Shown: positions 34,820 to 45,092, counted from the stretch's first letter. The stretch: 64,000 bases of DNA from Mariprofundus ferrooxydans PV-1 (GCF_000153765.1 NZ_DS022295.1:19578-83577), one strand, 5' to 3'. The notes: a model not told the origin generated them from the sequence alone. Made by a program: numbers and translations.

Positions 34820-35986
34820 TTGAATATACATGAGTATCAGGCCAAGGCGGTGTTGAAGCGCTTTGGCATATCGACGCCTTCCGGTATTCTGGCTAACACG
34901 GTCGCAGAGGCAGTTGCCGCGGCTCATGATCTGGGCGGCGATATCTGGGTGGTGAAAGCACAGATACATGCGGGTGGACGCGGCAAGGCTGGTGGCGTAC
35001 GCCTGTGTCGGTCGATTGAAGAGGTGGAGCAGTCGGCATCAGCATTGCTGGGGGCGACACTGGTAACCCATCAGACCGGTAGTGAGGGCAAGCAGGTCCA
35101 TAAAATATATATCGAACAGGGTGTGGATATCGCGCACGAATATTATCTGAGCCTGTTGGTGGATCGTGAAGCCGAAGCGGTGGCATTTGTCGTGAGTCCG
35201 GCCGGGGGCATGGATATTGAACAGGTGGCGGCTACGGCACCGGAGCAGATTCACTCCCGGGCTGTCGATGCCGGCACGGGGCTTGTCGATGCCGATTATG
35301 CGGCCATGATCGACGGGCTGGGACTTACCGGCAGAGCGGCAAAGGCATTTCCGGTTTTGGCGGACGCACTCTATCGCGCCTTTACGGAAAGCGATTGCAG
35401 TCTGCTGGAGTTAAATCCGCTGATAGAGACAGGGGCGGGTGAGTTGATTGCACTCGATGCCAAAATGGCCATTGATGATAATGCGCTCTATCGCCAGCCG
35501 GATCTGGCTGCGCTGCGCGATACCGATGAGGAGGATCCGCGCGAAACCGAAGCTGTACAGTTCGGACTCAATTATATTGCGCTCGACGGACGTATCGGCT
35601 GTATGGTTAACGGTGCCGGGCTTGCCATGGGCACAATGGATATCATCCAGCTCAAGGGTGACAGACCGGCCAACTTCCTTGATGTTGGTGGCGGTGTGAC
35701 GGTGGATGCCGTATGTGAGGCATTCAAGTTGCTCTTCTCCGATAGGCATGTGAAAGCGGTGCTGGTGAATATTTTTGGCGGCATTGTACGTTGCGACCTG
35801 ATTTCACTGGGTCTGCTTGAGGCGATCAAAACCCACCCGATGCGGGTGCCGGTTATTATGCGTCTGGTAGGTACCAATGAAGAGCTGGGTAAACAGATCA
35901 TCAGGGATGCTGGACTGGATGTGCGCTGGGCAACCGATCTGGATCAGGCGGCTGAGCTGGCTGTTGCAGCTGCAGGGGAGAGCTAG
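34820..35986 (+). CDS. sucC: succinate-CoA ligase (ADP-forming) beta subunit, TTG start
   Basis: With SucD it makes succinate plus ATP from succinyl-CoA. 388 residues with the family start NIHEYQAKAVLKRFGI. The initiator is TTG 34820, with AAGGAG upstream. ATP-grasp region about 1-240 (the GGRGKAGGV motif near 53-61) and CoA-ligase part with MVNGAGLAMGTMD and VNIFGGIVRCD. It is 42 bases after mdh. Confidence 0.95.
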   Translation: MNIHEYQAKAVLKRFGISTPSGILANTVAEAVAAAHDLGGDIWVVKAQIHAGGRGKAGGVRLCRSIEEVEQSASALLGATLVTHQTGSEGKQVHKIYIEQGVDIAHEYYLSLLVDREAEAVAFVVSPAGGMDIEQVAATAPEQIHSRAVDAGTGLVDADYAAMIDGLGLTGRAAKAFPVLADALYRAFTESDCSLLELNPLIETGAGELIALDAKMAIDDNALYRQPDLAALRDTDEEDPRETEAVQFGLNYIALDGRIGCMVNGAGLAMGTMDIIQLKGDRPANFLDVGGGVTVDAVCEAFKLLFSDRHVKAVLVNIFGGIVRCDLISLGLLEAIKTHPMRVPVIMRLVGTNEELGKQIIRDAGLDVRWATDLDQAAELAVAAAGES

Positions 35987-36061
35987 AATGACACTTTTTC
36001 AGGACAGAAAAACTGCACGGCCTTTCGGCCGCCCGCAGGGTCGAGTGCATGGAGGCACGAG

Positions 36062-36931
36062 ATGAGCGTATTGCTGGACAAACAGACGCGTGTGATCTGC
36101 CAGGGCTTTACCGGCAAGCAGGGCAGCTTTCATTCACAGCAGATGATCGAGTACGGTACCACCTTTGTCGGTGGCGTTACTCCCGGCAAGGGCGGGCAGA
36201 CGCATCTGAATCGACCGGTATTCGATTCGGTGGCTGATGCCGTGGCCAAAGAGGGTGCTGAAGCGACGGTTATTTTTGTGCCGCCACGTTTTGCAGCAGC
36301 CGCCATTATTGAGGCGGCCACTGCCGGTATACGGTTGATTGCCTGCATCACCGAAGGCATCCCGGTACAGGATATGCTGGCTGTAAAACGGCAGCTTGCA
36401 GCGTTTGATTGTACGCTGATCGGGCCGAACTGTCCGGGTATTATCACGCCGGGCGAGGCGAAAATCGGCATCATGCCCGGCCATATTCATTTGCCGGGCA
36501 GGGTGGGTGTGATATCACGCTCGGGTACCCTGACCTATGAGGCCGTCGAGCAGCTGAGTCAGACCGGGCTTGGCCAGTCCACCTGTATCGGCATGGGTGG
36601 CGACCCGATTCACGGCATGAACTTTATTGATGCCTTGCGTCTGTTTGAGCTGGATGAGCAGACCGAAGGGGTGGTGATGATCGGTGAGATCGGTGGGGCG
36701 GATGAAGAGCATGCCGCTGCATTTATTCGCGATCACGTCTCCAAGCCGGTGGTCGCCTTCATTGCCGGAGCCACTGCCCCGGCGGGTAAGCGTATGGGGC
36801 ACGCCGGCGCAATCATATCCGGTGGCAAGGGTACGGCCGAAGCCAAGTTTAACGCCCTGGAAGAGGCAGGCGTTAGTGTGGAGCATAATCCGACGCTGCT
36901 CGGCAAACGCATGCAGGCCCTGCTGGCCTGA
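36062..36931 (+). CDS. sucD: succinate-CoA ligase (ADP-forming) alpha subunit
   Basis: 289 residues: CoA-binding domain starting [20 protein letters not shown], then the ligase part with the phospho-accepting histidine in [14 protein letters not shown] (about 241-254). GGAGG precedes ATG 36062. The gap to sucC (75 bases) carries a small hairpin CGGCC-TTTC-GGCCG at 36018-36031 that might adjust expression of the second subunit. Confidence 0.96.
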   Translation: MSVLLDKQTRVICQGFTGKQGSFHSQQMIEYGTTFVGGVTPGKGGQTHLNRPVFDSVADAVAKEGAEATVIFVPPRFAAAAIIEAATAGIRLIACITEGIPVQDMLAVKRQLAAFDCTLIGPNCPGIITPGEAKIGIMPGHIHLPGRVGVISRSGTLTYEAVEQLSQTGLGQSTCIGMGGDPIHGMNFIDALRLFELDEQTEGVVMIGEIGGADEEHAAAFIRDHVSKPVVAFIAGATAPAGKRMGHAGAIISGGKGTAEAKFNALEEAGVSVEHNPTLLGKRMQALLA

Positions 36932-36955
36932 GTTATATAAACTACGGAGATGGCT

Positions 36956-37798
36956 TCAGTGGGTCTGGGTGCGCTGTTCTATTTCCTTGCTGATCCACTC
37001 CGGAGTTTTATCCTGTTTGGCCGCATCGGTCAGTCGGCCTGCCAGAAAACGGTCACGGCACAGCTTGCGAATTTCATCCGGTTGGTGGAGTCCCTGATCC
37101 AGCAGCTTCATATAAGTTCGGGTATCCAGGTTCACCGTACTCATGACATGGATGCGAATCCAGAAATTGGCCGCGACATCCCGGCAAGCCTGTGATGGGT
37201 GATCGGGTCCCTGCAACATGGTTTTGTCGCGTCCTGCCGTGTCATCGACCGGGGGGAGTTCTTTTGCAGCATTGTCCGCTTCCGGTGGCCCGGCAGGGAA
37301 CAGAGTGATTGGTTTGATCGGCTTGATCAGACCCTTGGAGCTGGTAATCGTATCGGTGGGCCCGGGTTTTATTGCGGCCAGCCACTGGGGAAACTCGAAA
37401 TAGATAATCAGGCCAACTCCCGTACAGAGTAGCGTGAAAATTAATGCCAGGAATGTGATGAATTGCGTATTGAGCTTCTTTTTCAGCTTTACCCGGGGTG
37501 ATCCGTGTGTCTCTTCATCAGGACTGGATGGAACAGAGTCCTGTTCCTCGCCTGCCGTCAGCCCCGCACTCCGGTTTTTTGACTCACCTCTGAGCTCTCC
37601 CTGTTTGTTTTCCAACGATCTCTCTTGCTTATGTGACTCTGCCTTTACGCTGTCGGCAGACTTGTCGGGTGTGCCGAGAATGATGATTCTGAAGGCCTGC
37701 TGACACTGCTTGCAGCAAATCTTTTTACCGACAGCCGTACGCATGCGTTCATTAACGCCATATTTATGCAGGCAGTGAGGGCACTGGATATATTCCAT
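36956..37798 (-). CDS. membrane protein with N-terminal MJ0042-type zinc ribbon
   Basis: 280 residues. A CxxC...CxxC zinc ribbon at the start (CPHCLHKYGV ... CCKQCQQAF, residues 6-36), an acidic/charged linker (40-105), one membrane helix about 113-135 (FITFLALIFTLLCTGVGLIIYF), and a periplasmic part with two cysteines. This ribbon-plus-helix design is common in delta- and zeta-like proteobacteria and its role is unknown. GGAG precedes the ATG. Confidence 0.75.
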   Translation of the reverse strand: MEYIQCPHCLHKYGVNERMRTAVGKKICCKQCQQAFRIIILGTPDKSADSVKAESHKQERSLENKQGELRGESKNRSAGLTAGEEQDSVPSSPDEETHGSPRVKLKKKLNTQFITFLALIFTLLCTGVGLIIYFEFPQWLAAIKPGPTDTITSSKGLIKPIKPITLFPAGPPEADNAAKELPPVDDTAGRDKTMLQGPDHPSQACRDVAANFWIRIHVMSTVNLDTRTYMKLLDQGLHQPDEIRKLCRDRFLAGRLTDAAKQDKTPEWISKEIEQRTQTH

Positions 37799-37867
37799 TG
37801 TTGCTCCCGGTTCCGGAACTGTTGTGAAACAGGTTATTGCTGCTTGTCTATCAAGTTCTGTGCCAGA

Positions 37868-39097
37868 TCAGGCGGGAGTTCGTCGCAGTTGTTGCAATAG
37901 TGACTCTGCATCTGTTGTGGTCGGCATCCGCTGATCGATCATCTGCAACAGCGAGGCAAGGGCCTGCTCTACAGGCATAACATGCTGTTGATTGACATAG
38001 CGCCATGCCTTCAGACCATCGAACCAGAAGTAAAAGCGGGCTCGGAAACTGGCAACAGTAGCGCTGTTGTTGCGCATATTGATGACAGCCTGCTCAATGT
38101 CGCAGGCATGCAGGTATTGCCGAAGTGGCTGGGGCAGTGATGCCAGCCAGTTCGATGTATCGGTTTTAAACAACTGATTCAGGCTATCGTTCATCTGTCT
38201 GAGTTCCTCAAACACCAGTGGTGCGCAGACCGGCCATGAAGTCTGATGGCCGTGATACCAGTCGGAGACGGCCTGACCCGTGCCGAACGGGGTGCGGGAT
38301 GACATGCGCGCGGAGGGATATACAAACAGGTTCGGGAGGTGTCCGAGCGGGCGCTCGCGTGCCAGCTTATGCAGAAAATAGAAGTCCTCACCGGCCTGCC
38401 GTTTGTTCATGCCGTGATGACGGGCGCAGGCGTTGGCGCGGACGGCAAAGCAGGAGCCGATGGCCGTGAAGGCGAAGGGGAGTCCGGCATGACGCCATCC
38501 GAGTTCAATATAGCGCAGAAATAGTTCATAGCAGACGATGGCTTGTTTGTGTCGAGAGTCGGTGATGTTACTGGTGCGGTGGGCATAGGCGATCGTGGCG
38601 GCATGCATGGCCGGATGGCCGGCAAAAGCCTGCAGCAGTGCAGTGAAATAGTTGGCTGAGACGCGGCAGTCTGCATCGAGTGAGGCGATGATGCCGTCTG
38701 CGACTCCGATTGAAGCGAATCGGCGCACCGCTTCATCCATGCCGATCTTGCGTGCCATGCCGACACCGGATGCCCTGACCGGCATCTCGCAGGCATCGAT
38801 CGCATGCACCTGCAGCGCAGGGGTGTTATGTGCCTGTTGCCAGAGCTGAATCTGATCCAGTGCGCGGGCATTACTCTGTCGGATCTCATCACTGGCATCA
38901 TCGGGGTGATTGATGACCAGAATGATTTCAACAGCCGCATCGGGCATGTCGCGGCTGCGCAAGTGATCAAGAAGCTCTAGTATGCCGGGCTCGTGCATGC
39001 AGGGGATCACGGTGATTAACCCGAGCCCTGCCGCCGGTGTGACACCGATCAGCGGTGTAGGCTGCTGTAGCGCGAGGTAGCGATTTAGATGTCGCAT
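37868..39097 (-). CDS. family 2-like glycosyltransferase
   Basis: 409 residues. The N-terminal nucleotide-sugar domain is about 25-260, with the start LITVIPCMHEPGILELL, the metal-binding ASLDADCRV (DxD-like, about 144-152), and GEDFYFLHKL as the acceptor/ED motif. No membrane helix. The sugar and acceptor are unknown. Only 17 bases separate its start from the divergent miaE start. Confidence 0.78.
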   Translation of the reverse strand: MRHLNRYLALQQPTPLIGVTPAAGLGLITVIPCMHEPGILELLDHLRSRDMPDAAVEIILVINHPDDASDEIRQSNARALDQIQLWQQAHNTPALQVHAIDACEMPVRASGVGMARKIGMDEAVRRFASIGVADGIIASLDADCRVSANYFTALLQAFAGHPAMHAATIAYAHRTSNITDSRHKQAIVCYELFLRYIELGWRHAGLPFAFTAIGSCFAVRANACARHHGMNKRQAGEDFYFLHKLARERPLGHLPNLFVYPSARMSSRTPFGTGQAVSDWYHGHQTSWPVCAPLVFEELRQMNDSLNQLFKTDTSNWLASLPQPLRQYLHACDIEQAVINMRNNSATVASFRARFYFWFDGLKAWRYVNQQHVMPVEQALASLLQMIDQRMPTTTDAESLLQQLRRTPA

Positions 39098-39114
39098 AAG
39101 CGGGAGTGTGGTCT

Positions 39115-39699
39115 ATGGCAAAAAAATCGGTGGATTTGTTGTATGCGACACCGGCAGCGTGGGCGGAGAGTGCGATGGCCGATTTCGGCCACTTTCTGGC
39201 CGATCATGCCAATTGTGAGCGCAAGGCCAGCTCCACGGCGATGAGCATGGTGGTGCGTTTCCATGATCGACATGAAATTTTGCCGCAGTTGATTGATCTG
39301 TCGATTGAGGAGTTGGATCATTTCCGGGAATGCTACCGTTTGATGCGTCAGCGGGATATTCCTCTGATATCGGATACGCCTGATCCTTACATTAAATCAC
39401 TGCTGAAGCTGCAGAGGCACGGGCGCGATGAACACTTTCTCGATCAATTGCTGATCTTCTCTCTAGTGGAGTCACGCGGCGCTGAGCGCTTCCGTCTGAT
39501 CAGCGAAGCATGTCACGAGAGTGAGCTGAAACAGTTTTACAAGGGGCTCTGGGCGGCTGAAGCCAAGCATGGCCATCTGTTTGCCGATATGGCACTGCGA
39601 TACTTTGATGAAAACAGCGTGTATGACCGCTTTGCCGAGATGGCCGAAGCTGAGGCGGAAATTGTTCGCAAGCTGCCCTGGCGTGCGGCCCTGCACTGA
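39115..39699 (+). CDS. miaE: tRNA-(ms2io6A) hydroxylase MiaE
   Basis: Di-iron monooxygenase that hydroxylates the isopentenyl group of ms2i6A37 in tRNA, an O2-dependent step. 194 residues from ATG 39115 (GTG 39106 also possible). Iron ligands lie in ferritin-like helices: NCERKAS, IEELDHFRE, LVESRGAERF and AAEAKHGHLF, the family's E/ExxH set. No other tRNA-modification genes of this pathway are adjacent. Confidence 0.92.
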   Translation: MAKKSVDLLYATPAAWAESAMADFGHFLADHANCERKASSTAMSMVVRFHDRHEILPQLIDLSIEELDHFRECYRLMRQRDIPLISDTPDPYIKSLLKLQRHGRDEHFLDQLLIFSLVESRGAERFRLISEACHESELKQFYKGLWAAEAKHGHLFADMALRYFDENSVYDRFAEMAEAEAEIVRKLPWRAALH

Positions 39700-39730
39700 T
39701 TGTCGAACGGTTCAAGAAGGGGTTAATCAT

Positions 39731-40174
39731 ATGAAATGGGTGCTGATCATTGTTGCATTGCTGATTGGAGTCGGCTTCATCGCTTATATATGGATGGCAA
39801 TTCAATCACAAAAGGAACCGGATACGCTGGGCTTACAACAGGGGCTGTTACGCCCCTGTCCGGATTCTCCTAACTGCGTGTGCAGCGAGGCGTTCTCTCA
39901 GGCTGATAAAGAGCATGCGATAGAACCGGTGCAGGCGGGCGAGACGACATGGGAGAGGCTCAAAAGCCGCATCATCGAGCTGGGCGGCGTGATCAAACAG
40001 GATGACGGCCACTATCTGCATGCGACATTCACCTCATCGCTGTTTCACTTTGTCGATGATGTGGAACTGCGTCTGGACAGTGAACAGGGGTTGATTCAGA
40101 TCCGTTCCGCTTCCCGCGTTGGCAGATCCGACCTTGGTGTTAATCGCAAGCGGGTAGAGCAGATCGTACAATAA
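39731..40174 (+). CDS. DUF1499 family protein, membrane-anchored
   Basis: 147 residues from ATG 39731, which has AAGGGG upstream. One N-terminal helix (VLIIVALLIGVGFIAYIWM), then the DUF1499 core RPCPDSPNCVCSEA ... ATFTSSLFHFVDDVELRLD ... IRSASRVGRSDLGVNRKRVE. The function of the family is unknown. It lies 31 bases after miaE on the same strand. Confidence 0.85.
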   Translation: MKWVLIIVALLIGVGFIAYIWMAIQSQKEPDTLGLQQGLLRPCPDSPNCVCSEAFSQADKEHAIEPVQAGETTWERLKSRIIELGGVIKQDDGHYLHATFTSSLFHFVDDVELRLDSEQGLIQIRSASRVGRSDLGVNRKRVEQIVQ

Positions 40175-40252
40175 CCGCTGCCGGACTGCATGTGGATTCC
40201 TTACACATAGCAGGTACAGTTCATCAACATTTTACACCGCACAGAAAGGGGC

Positions 40253-41446
40253 ATGGCAATGGCAGAGGTTCAGATAGGCACACCGTTATCAGTGCGGGCA
40301 ACGCGCGTGATGTTGCTCGGCTCGGGAGAGCTGGGCAAAGAGGTGGCCATTGAGCTGCAGCGATTCGGTGTCGAGGTGATTGCCGTGGACAGCTATGCGC
40401 ATGCGCCGGCGATGCAGGTGGCTCACCGATCACACGTGATCAATATGCTCAATGGGGCCGCCTTGCGCGGCCTGATCGAAACAGAGCAGCCGGATTTGAT
40501 CGTGCCGGAAGTTGAGGCTATTGCTACTGACACGCTGGCTGAGTTGGAGAGCGAGGGATTTAACGTGATTCCCACAGCCCGTGCCACTCAGCTGACAATG
40601 AACCGCGAAGGCATCCGTCGTCTGGCGGCTGAAACGCTGAATCTGCCAACTTCTCCTTATCGTTTTGCTGCTGATGCCGATGCGTTTTCAGCCGCGGTGG
40701 AGGACATCGGCATGCCCTGCGTGGTTAAACCGATTATGAGTTCATCCGGGAAGGGGCAGTCGGTGATTCGTAAAGAGGCCGATGTTCAGTCTGCCTGGGC
40801 CTATGCTCAGGAGGGTGGCAGAGCCGGTAAGGGTAAGGTGATTGTCGAGGGTTTTATCGATTTTGATTATGAAATCACACTGCTAACCATTCGCCACCGT
40901 GACGGTACATCCTTCTGCGCTCCGATCGGCCACCTGCAGGTCGATGGCGATTATCGTGAGTCGTGGCAGCCACAGGCGATGAGTGAGGCGGCACTGGCTT
41001 CTGCCCGCGATATCGCGCACGCCGTCACCGATGCGCTGGGCGGTTACGGCCTGTTCGGCGTTGAGCTGTTCATCAAGGGTGATAAAGCAATCTTCAGCGA
41101 GGTATCACCGCGTCCGCATGATACGGGATTGGTGACGCTGATTTCTCAGGATCTTTCCGAGTTTGCGCTGCATGCACGTGCCATCCTCGGCCTGCCGATT
41201 CCCAATATTGTGCAGCATGGCCCGGCAGCTTCCTGTCCGCTGGTTGTAGAGGGGGACTCCACGCAGGTCGCCTTCGGTAATCTCGATCTGGCACTGGCAC
41301 AACCGGATACGCAAATTCGCCTGTTCGGCAAACCGGCCGTGCACGGCAAACGGCGCATGGCTGTAACGCTTGCGCGCGGCACCACGGTTGAAGAAGCGCG
41401 TGCAAAAGCTGTTGCTGCCACCGCCAGCATCCAGGTGTCGCTATAG
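40253..41446 (+). CDS. purT: formate-dependent phosphoribosylglycinamide formyltransferase
   Basis: Third step of purine synthesis using formate and ATP instead of formyl-folate. 397 residues, ATP-grasp: [19 protein letters not shown] at the start, [23 protein letters not shown] near 160 (ATP-binding loop), [12 protein letters not shown] near 285. ATG 40253 follows AAAGGGG. No other purine genes are adjacent. Confidence 0.94.
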   Translation: MAMAEVQIGTPLSVRATRVMLLGSGELGKEVAIELQRFGVEVIAVDSYAHAPAMQVAHRSHVINMLNGAALRGLIETEQPDLIVPEVEAIATDTLAELESEGFNVIPTARATQLTMNREGIRRLAAETLNLPTSPYRFAADADAFSAAVEDIGMPCVVKPIMSSSGKGQSVIRKEADVQSAWAYAQEGGRAGKGKVIVEGFIDFDYEITLLTIRHRDGTSFCAPIGHLQVDGDYRESWQPQAMSEAALASARDIAHAVTDALGGYGLFGVELFIKGDKAIFSEVSPRPHDTGLVTLISQDLSEFALHARAILGLPIPNIVQHGPAASCPLVVEGDSTQVAFGNLDLALAQPDTQIRLFGKPAVHGKRRMAVTLARGTTVEEARAKAVAATASIQVSL

Positions 41447-41621
41447 GTTGTTATAAACACCCATGGCTGAGGCTGTGTTCGGGGTTAATTATTCGCACGC
41501 TAATGCCTGTCTTTGACGCATAGACAGGACTTGCCACCTAAATTGGAATCTCTGTGTCAGTTTGTCATATATGCCAGATTGTTGCAGCTTAAAGGGAGCC
41601 GAAAAAGCTTACGGATTTGCC

Positions 41622-42527
41622 TCAGCGTACAAACTGTATATCAAGCGTGCGCAGATAGGTGTGCAGCCCGGCATCCTGGACCGGGAAGACGTAGGCATCC
41701 TGATCCGATTCGTTGTGATGTGAATGCCACCAGCCCGGCGGGGTGACGAAGACGGTGTTGGTTGCCCACATCGCCTTCACCGGATCGATAATATTGCCGT
41801 TTTCATCCACTTTTTTACCGATCAGCGTATATGTGTCGGGGCCGGAGAAGACGGCCAGATCGAGCGCTACTGACTGGTGTCTGTGCGGCTTCTGCACGGC
41901 TCCTGCGGGCAGCAGGTTATACAGCGACCACATGGTGTGGGTGATGGTTTTGGTTTTGGCACAGTCGCTATTGCCGAGGATAATGCCGACACGGTTACGC
42001 TTTTGCTGCATCGAGATCTCCCGGATGCGGGCAATTTCTCCATCCATGTAGGCTTTGCTGTAAAACGCCGGTTTAAAGCGCGGTGCAGTCGGTGTAGCAC
42101 CCAGATAGGTTAGCAGCGGGCCATCATGCGTCCAGTAGAGGGCGCTATCCTCATCGGCAAAGTGGGTGACACCCTGATTCGACGGCAGCGTAAAGGCATC
42201 GCCCTGCTGCCAGGTGATGGTGCCGTTTGCCGTTTCGCTGCGACCGGAACCGCGCATGACAAAAAATACTTCCGATGTTGCCGTTACGTTTGTTGTGATC
42301 TGCTCACAGGCACAGATACGTACATAATTGGCCAGCAGGCCGGGAGCCGTGGCCACGTAGGGTGTTTCCAGCACAGCCGAGATATCCAGTGCAATCACGC
42401 GGGTTTCCCCCTGCTCGTGCAGGGAGGCGGGAAACGGCTGAACCGGCACTTCGTTCAAGTCTGGTGTGGCTGCGGCAGTATACTCCCAGCTGACGACCTG
42501 TTCGGCCCACTGTTGATTGGGGTTCAT
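41622..42527 (-). CDS. bicupin protein with one metal-binding half
   Basis: 301 residues with two cupin barrels. The C-terminal barrel keeps the metal motif in AVQKPHRHQSVALDLAVFSG and PPGWWHSHHNE. The N-terminal barrel (about 70-140: SEVFFVMRGSGRSETANGTITWQQGDAFTLPS) has lost the histidines. The layout resembles gentisate dioxygenase-type bicupins, but the substrate cannot be told. It is convergent with purT. Confidence 0.72.
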   Translation of the reverse strand: MNPNQQWAEQVVSWEYTAAATPDLNEVPVQPFPASLHEQGETRVIALDISAVLETPYVATAPGLLANYVRICACEQITTNVTATSEVFFVMRGSGRSETANGTITWQQGDAFTLPSNQGVTHFADEDSALYWTHDGPLLTYLGATPTAPRFKPAFYSKAYMDGEIARIREISMQQKRNRVGIILGNSDCAKTKTITHTMWSLYNLLPAGAVQKPHRHQSVALDLAVFSGPDTYTLIGKKVDENGNIIDPVKAMWATNTVFVTPPGWWHSHHNESDQDAYVFPVQDAGLHTYLRTLDIQFVR

Positions 42528-42569
42528 GGCATAACTCCTTTAGGGAAGTATTGATCTGTTCAATGCCTC

Positions 42570-42591
42570 CTTCACGCGAAGGCGCGTGAAG
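42570..42591. promoter_or_regulatory. 9-bp hairpin in the leader of the cupin gene
   Basis: CTTCACGCG (42570-42578) pairs perfectly with CGCGTGAAG (42583-42591) around AAGG. No T-run follows, so it looks like an operator or leader hairpin rather than a terminator. Confidence 0.55.
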
Positions 42592-42719
42592 AAATCGCCA
42601 AATCATTACATGTCAGCGCTTGGTTTGTAAGCACAGAAAAAAACGTTCTCTTTTGGCTTCGCGTGCTGATTTTTTTTGCGGGGGTTTCGCCAATAAATCA
42701 AACCTGCATCGACCCGGCA

Positions 42720-44015
42720 CTATTCCATTTTACGATGCCATGCGTTGATACCTTTGAACTCCTTGAGGTATTTTTCATAGGCGACGGCATCATGTTCAGT
42801 GGTGAAGCCGGCAACGCGCAGACGATACCAAATTTTGCCCTTGATCTGAATGCGTATGTACTCGGCCTTGATGCCCTCTTTTCTGAAGTTGGCAACTTCC
42901 AGTTCTGCAGCCTTTTGTGATTCGTAGGACGTCAGGTTGACCGCCCACTTCCCGTTATCATTAGTAGTCGGCGGTGCGGTTTTTGTTTTTGCTTTCGGAA
43001 CTGGCTTGGCAGTGGTTACCGGTGTGGTAAGGGCATTCACCGGCGTTGTTGTACTCTCGGCAGGAGCAGGGCTGGGGGCTGCATTTTCCGCAGCCGGTTC
43101 GAGGGTATCTTTCCAGTTTTTGCTGGCTGAGTTGGATATCACCATAGTCAGGGTATGCACTTGCTGTTCCAGTGCATCAATGCGCTGCTCATAGGTCTGG
43201 GTCTGTGCTTCCACGGCACCAAGGCGCTCGCCCCTGTTTTGCCCGCCCTCCCTGTTTTCCTGAACCACAGGGAGAGTATTGCGCTCAATCTGGGCTACCC
43301 GGTCAAGCGCAGTGCTGGCAATCCAGGTGGCGCCACCGGCCATCAGAGCCAGCGCCCCTCCCAGGATGTAGGTCATCATATTTTCCAGTTTCACTTTGTT
43401 TGCTCCATCCGGATTTGTTTCCGCTTTCGGTAATGACTTTTTTCCGTTGCCCGGATAACTGGCGTGATCACCACTATCTACTGATTTCTGGCCGGATTCG
43501 GTGTCAGGCTCTGCGGCAAAATACTGACTTTGTGGACGAGGTTCGGTCGTATCACGGGCCATATCATTCTCAATGTCCGACACATCCACTGCACTATCCT
43601 GAGCGGAGGTGTCGTCACTTCCTTCCGGGTTGGAGACATCGTCACTGTCGGATATGATGGGCCCATCGAAGTCAGAATACAGTTTGTCTGCTTCTTCTGC
43701 AGGGCTGTTGGCTGAGTTTTCCGGGTCATTAAAACCTGTCCGCGCAAGCGGCGCATCCAGATCAAGCGGATCTTCCGCCTCCAGATCCAGCGCGTCCTCC
43801 ATGGATAACCCGGACAACTCATTGTTATCCGCATCGCCGACTGAAGAATCTCTCCTGTCTGTTGAAGCAGGCTGATCCTGGTCAAGGTTCGGGAGCATCT
43901 CATCCAGAGCCATATCAAGATCAAATAACTCATCCGAGTCGAGGACAGACTCTTCTGCTAAATCACCACCAGCACTCAATGCATCTGATTTTTTGACATC
44001 GTCTGATCCGGTCAT
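42720..44015 (-). CDS. SPOR-domain membrane protein 1
   Basis: 431 residues from ATG 44015 (GGAG upstream; an in-frame ATG at 44042 also exists). A long, strongly acidic N-terminal part (about 1-200) is likely cytoplasmic; one membrane helix near 220 (MMTYILGGALALMAGGATWIA); a coiled-coil-like stretch (ERLGAVEAQTQTYEQRIDALEQQV); a Pro/Thr linker; and a C-terminal SPOR domain (WAVNLTSYESQKAAELEVANF to WYRLRVAGF). SPOR domains bind denuded peptidoglycan at division sites. It is the downstream member of a tandem pair. Confidence 0.85.
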   Translation of the reverse strand: MTGSDDVKKSDALSAGGDLAEESVLDSDELFDLDMALDEMLPNLDQDQPASTDRRDSSVGDADNNELSGLSMEDALDLEAEDPLDLDAPLARTGFNDPENSANSPAEEADKLYSDFDGPIISDSDDVSNPEGSDDTSAQDSAVDVSDIENDMARDTTEPRPQSQYFAAEPDTESGQKSVDSGDHASYPGNGKKSLPKAETNPDGANKVKLENMMTYILGGALALMAGGATWIASTALDRVAQIERNTLPVVQENREGGQNRGERLGAVEAQTQTYEQRIDALEQQVHTLTMVISNSASKNWKDTLEPAAENAAPSPAPAESTTTPVNALTTPVTTAKPVPKAKTKTAPPTTNDNGKWAVNLTSYESQKAAELEVANFRKEGIKAEYIRIQIKGKIWYRLRVAGFTTEHDAVAYEKYLKEFKGINAWHRKME

Positions 44016-44090
44016 GTCATCTCCATAGCTGATAACCGGCATTTAACCTGTAAATGCCGGATTTATCGGAGTTACAGGAAGCAGAGCCGG

Positions 44091-45092
44091 TTAAAGTTTC
44101 TGTGTCCAAGCATCTTTGATGCCATATTTGGAGGCGAGGGTTTGTTTGTACCTGTCTGCCGCTTCTTTGCTGACAAATCCTTGCGAACGCACCCTGTACC
44201 AGGTTCGGCCATGAACGGTGATCTCTGCTACTTCTGTTCTTAGACCGCGTTTCCGGAGCCGTGACTGTTCCTTGTTTGCAGCAGAGAGCGAATCCAGTGA
44301 TACGATATTAATCACCCATTCCCCACGGTGGCTGGTCGCCGGTGTAACGGTAGGTTTGGATGATTTTGCCACGCTTGATGCTTTCGGTGTAATGGTTTTT
44401 GCGGTGACGGTCGGTTGTTTGCGAGGCAGGGCTGTGATCATCCCGGAGAGTGAGATGACCTGCTCTTGCAGATGGTTCAGTTGAGTCTCAAAAGCCTGCT
44501 TTTGCTGTATTCTCAGCTGCTCCTGTGATGAGAGCCGCTGTTCCAGAGCCTGGATACGCGAACTGTTCTCGATATCAGCTGTCGGGCTTGCATCCCCCGA
44601 CCCGCCCAGATGCAGGGCAATGGCGAGTAGGGAGAAGAGCATGGCTAATGCAGCCAGAATAATGGGCAGGCGCTGCTGCAGGGGGGAAGGCTCATCCGTG
44701 TTGTCAGCAGCGTGCGGCGTCATATCGAATCTGACAGGCTCAGACTCATTATCCATCGCCGGGGATTGTTGCTGGTTCAGGTGGTCATGGTCGCCCGGCT
44801 CTGCGCTGTCGTGTGCAAACAGGTCCGCTGATGCCGCTGTCCGATCATCATGTGATCCGACCCTGGGTTCTCTGCGTTCAGCGGAATCCGGTGATGTGCT
44901 CTTATCCCATGCTGCAAAGGGGCTGACCTCATTCCCGGGCTCCGGAATAAAAGGGGCGTTTGTCAGTGATTCGTCAATGAGAGACGTTGTGACATCGTTG
45001 TCGGTCGACTCATCGTATAAAGGATCGTAGGGCACATCTTCGTCCAGGTGGTTGAGCGCGAAATCATCGCCGTCTGTTTTTTTGTCTGTCAT
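44091..45092 (-). CDS. SPOR-domain membrane protein 2
   Basis: 333 residues, the same plan as its neighbour: acidic N-terminus (1-135), one helix (LPIILAALAMLFSLLAIAL), a coiled coil (QALEQRLSSQEQLRIQQKQAF) and a C-terminal SPOR domain (GEWVINIVSLDSLSAANKEQSR to RSQGFVSKEAADRY). The shared ending points to an ancient gene duplication. GGAG precedes the ATG. The gap between the two genes is about 75 bases. Confidence 0.85.
   Translation of the reverse strand: MTDKKTDGDDFALNHLDEDVPYDPLYDESTDNDVTTSLIDESLTNAPFIPEPGNEVSPFAAWDKSTSPDSAERREPRVGSHDDRTAASADLFAHDSAEPGDHDHLNQQQSPAMDNESEPVRFDMTPHAADNTDEPSPLQQRLPIILAALAMLFSLLAIALHLGGSGDASPTADIENSSRIQALEQRLSSQEQLRIQQKQAFETQLNHLQEQVISLSGMITALPRKQPTVTAKTITPKASSVAKSSKPTVTPATSHRGEWVINIVSLDSLSAANKEQSRLRKRGLRTEVAEITVHGRTWYRVRSQGFVSKEAADRYKQTLASKYGIKDAWTQKL

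Noticed and set aside
36018..36031. Hairpin in the sucC-sucD gap as a terminator
   Set aside because: 5-bp stem without a T-run; at most a weak translation element.
41506..41528. Inverted repeat CCTGTCT/AGACAGG between purT and the cupin gene
   Set aside because: A 7-bp stem with a 9-base loop and no T-run; too weak to call a terminator.
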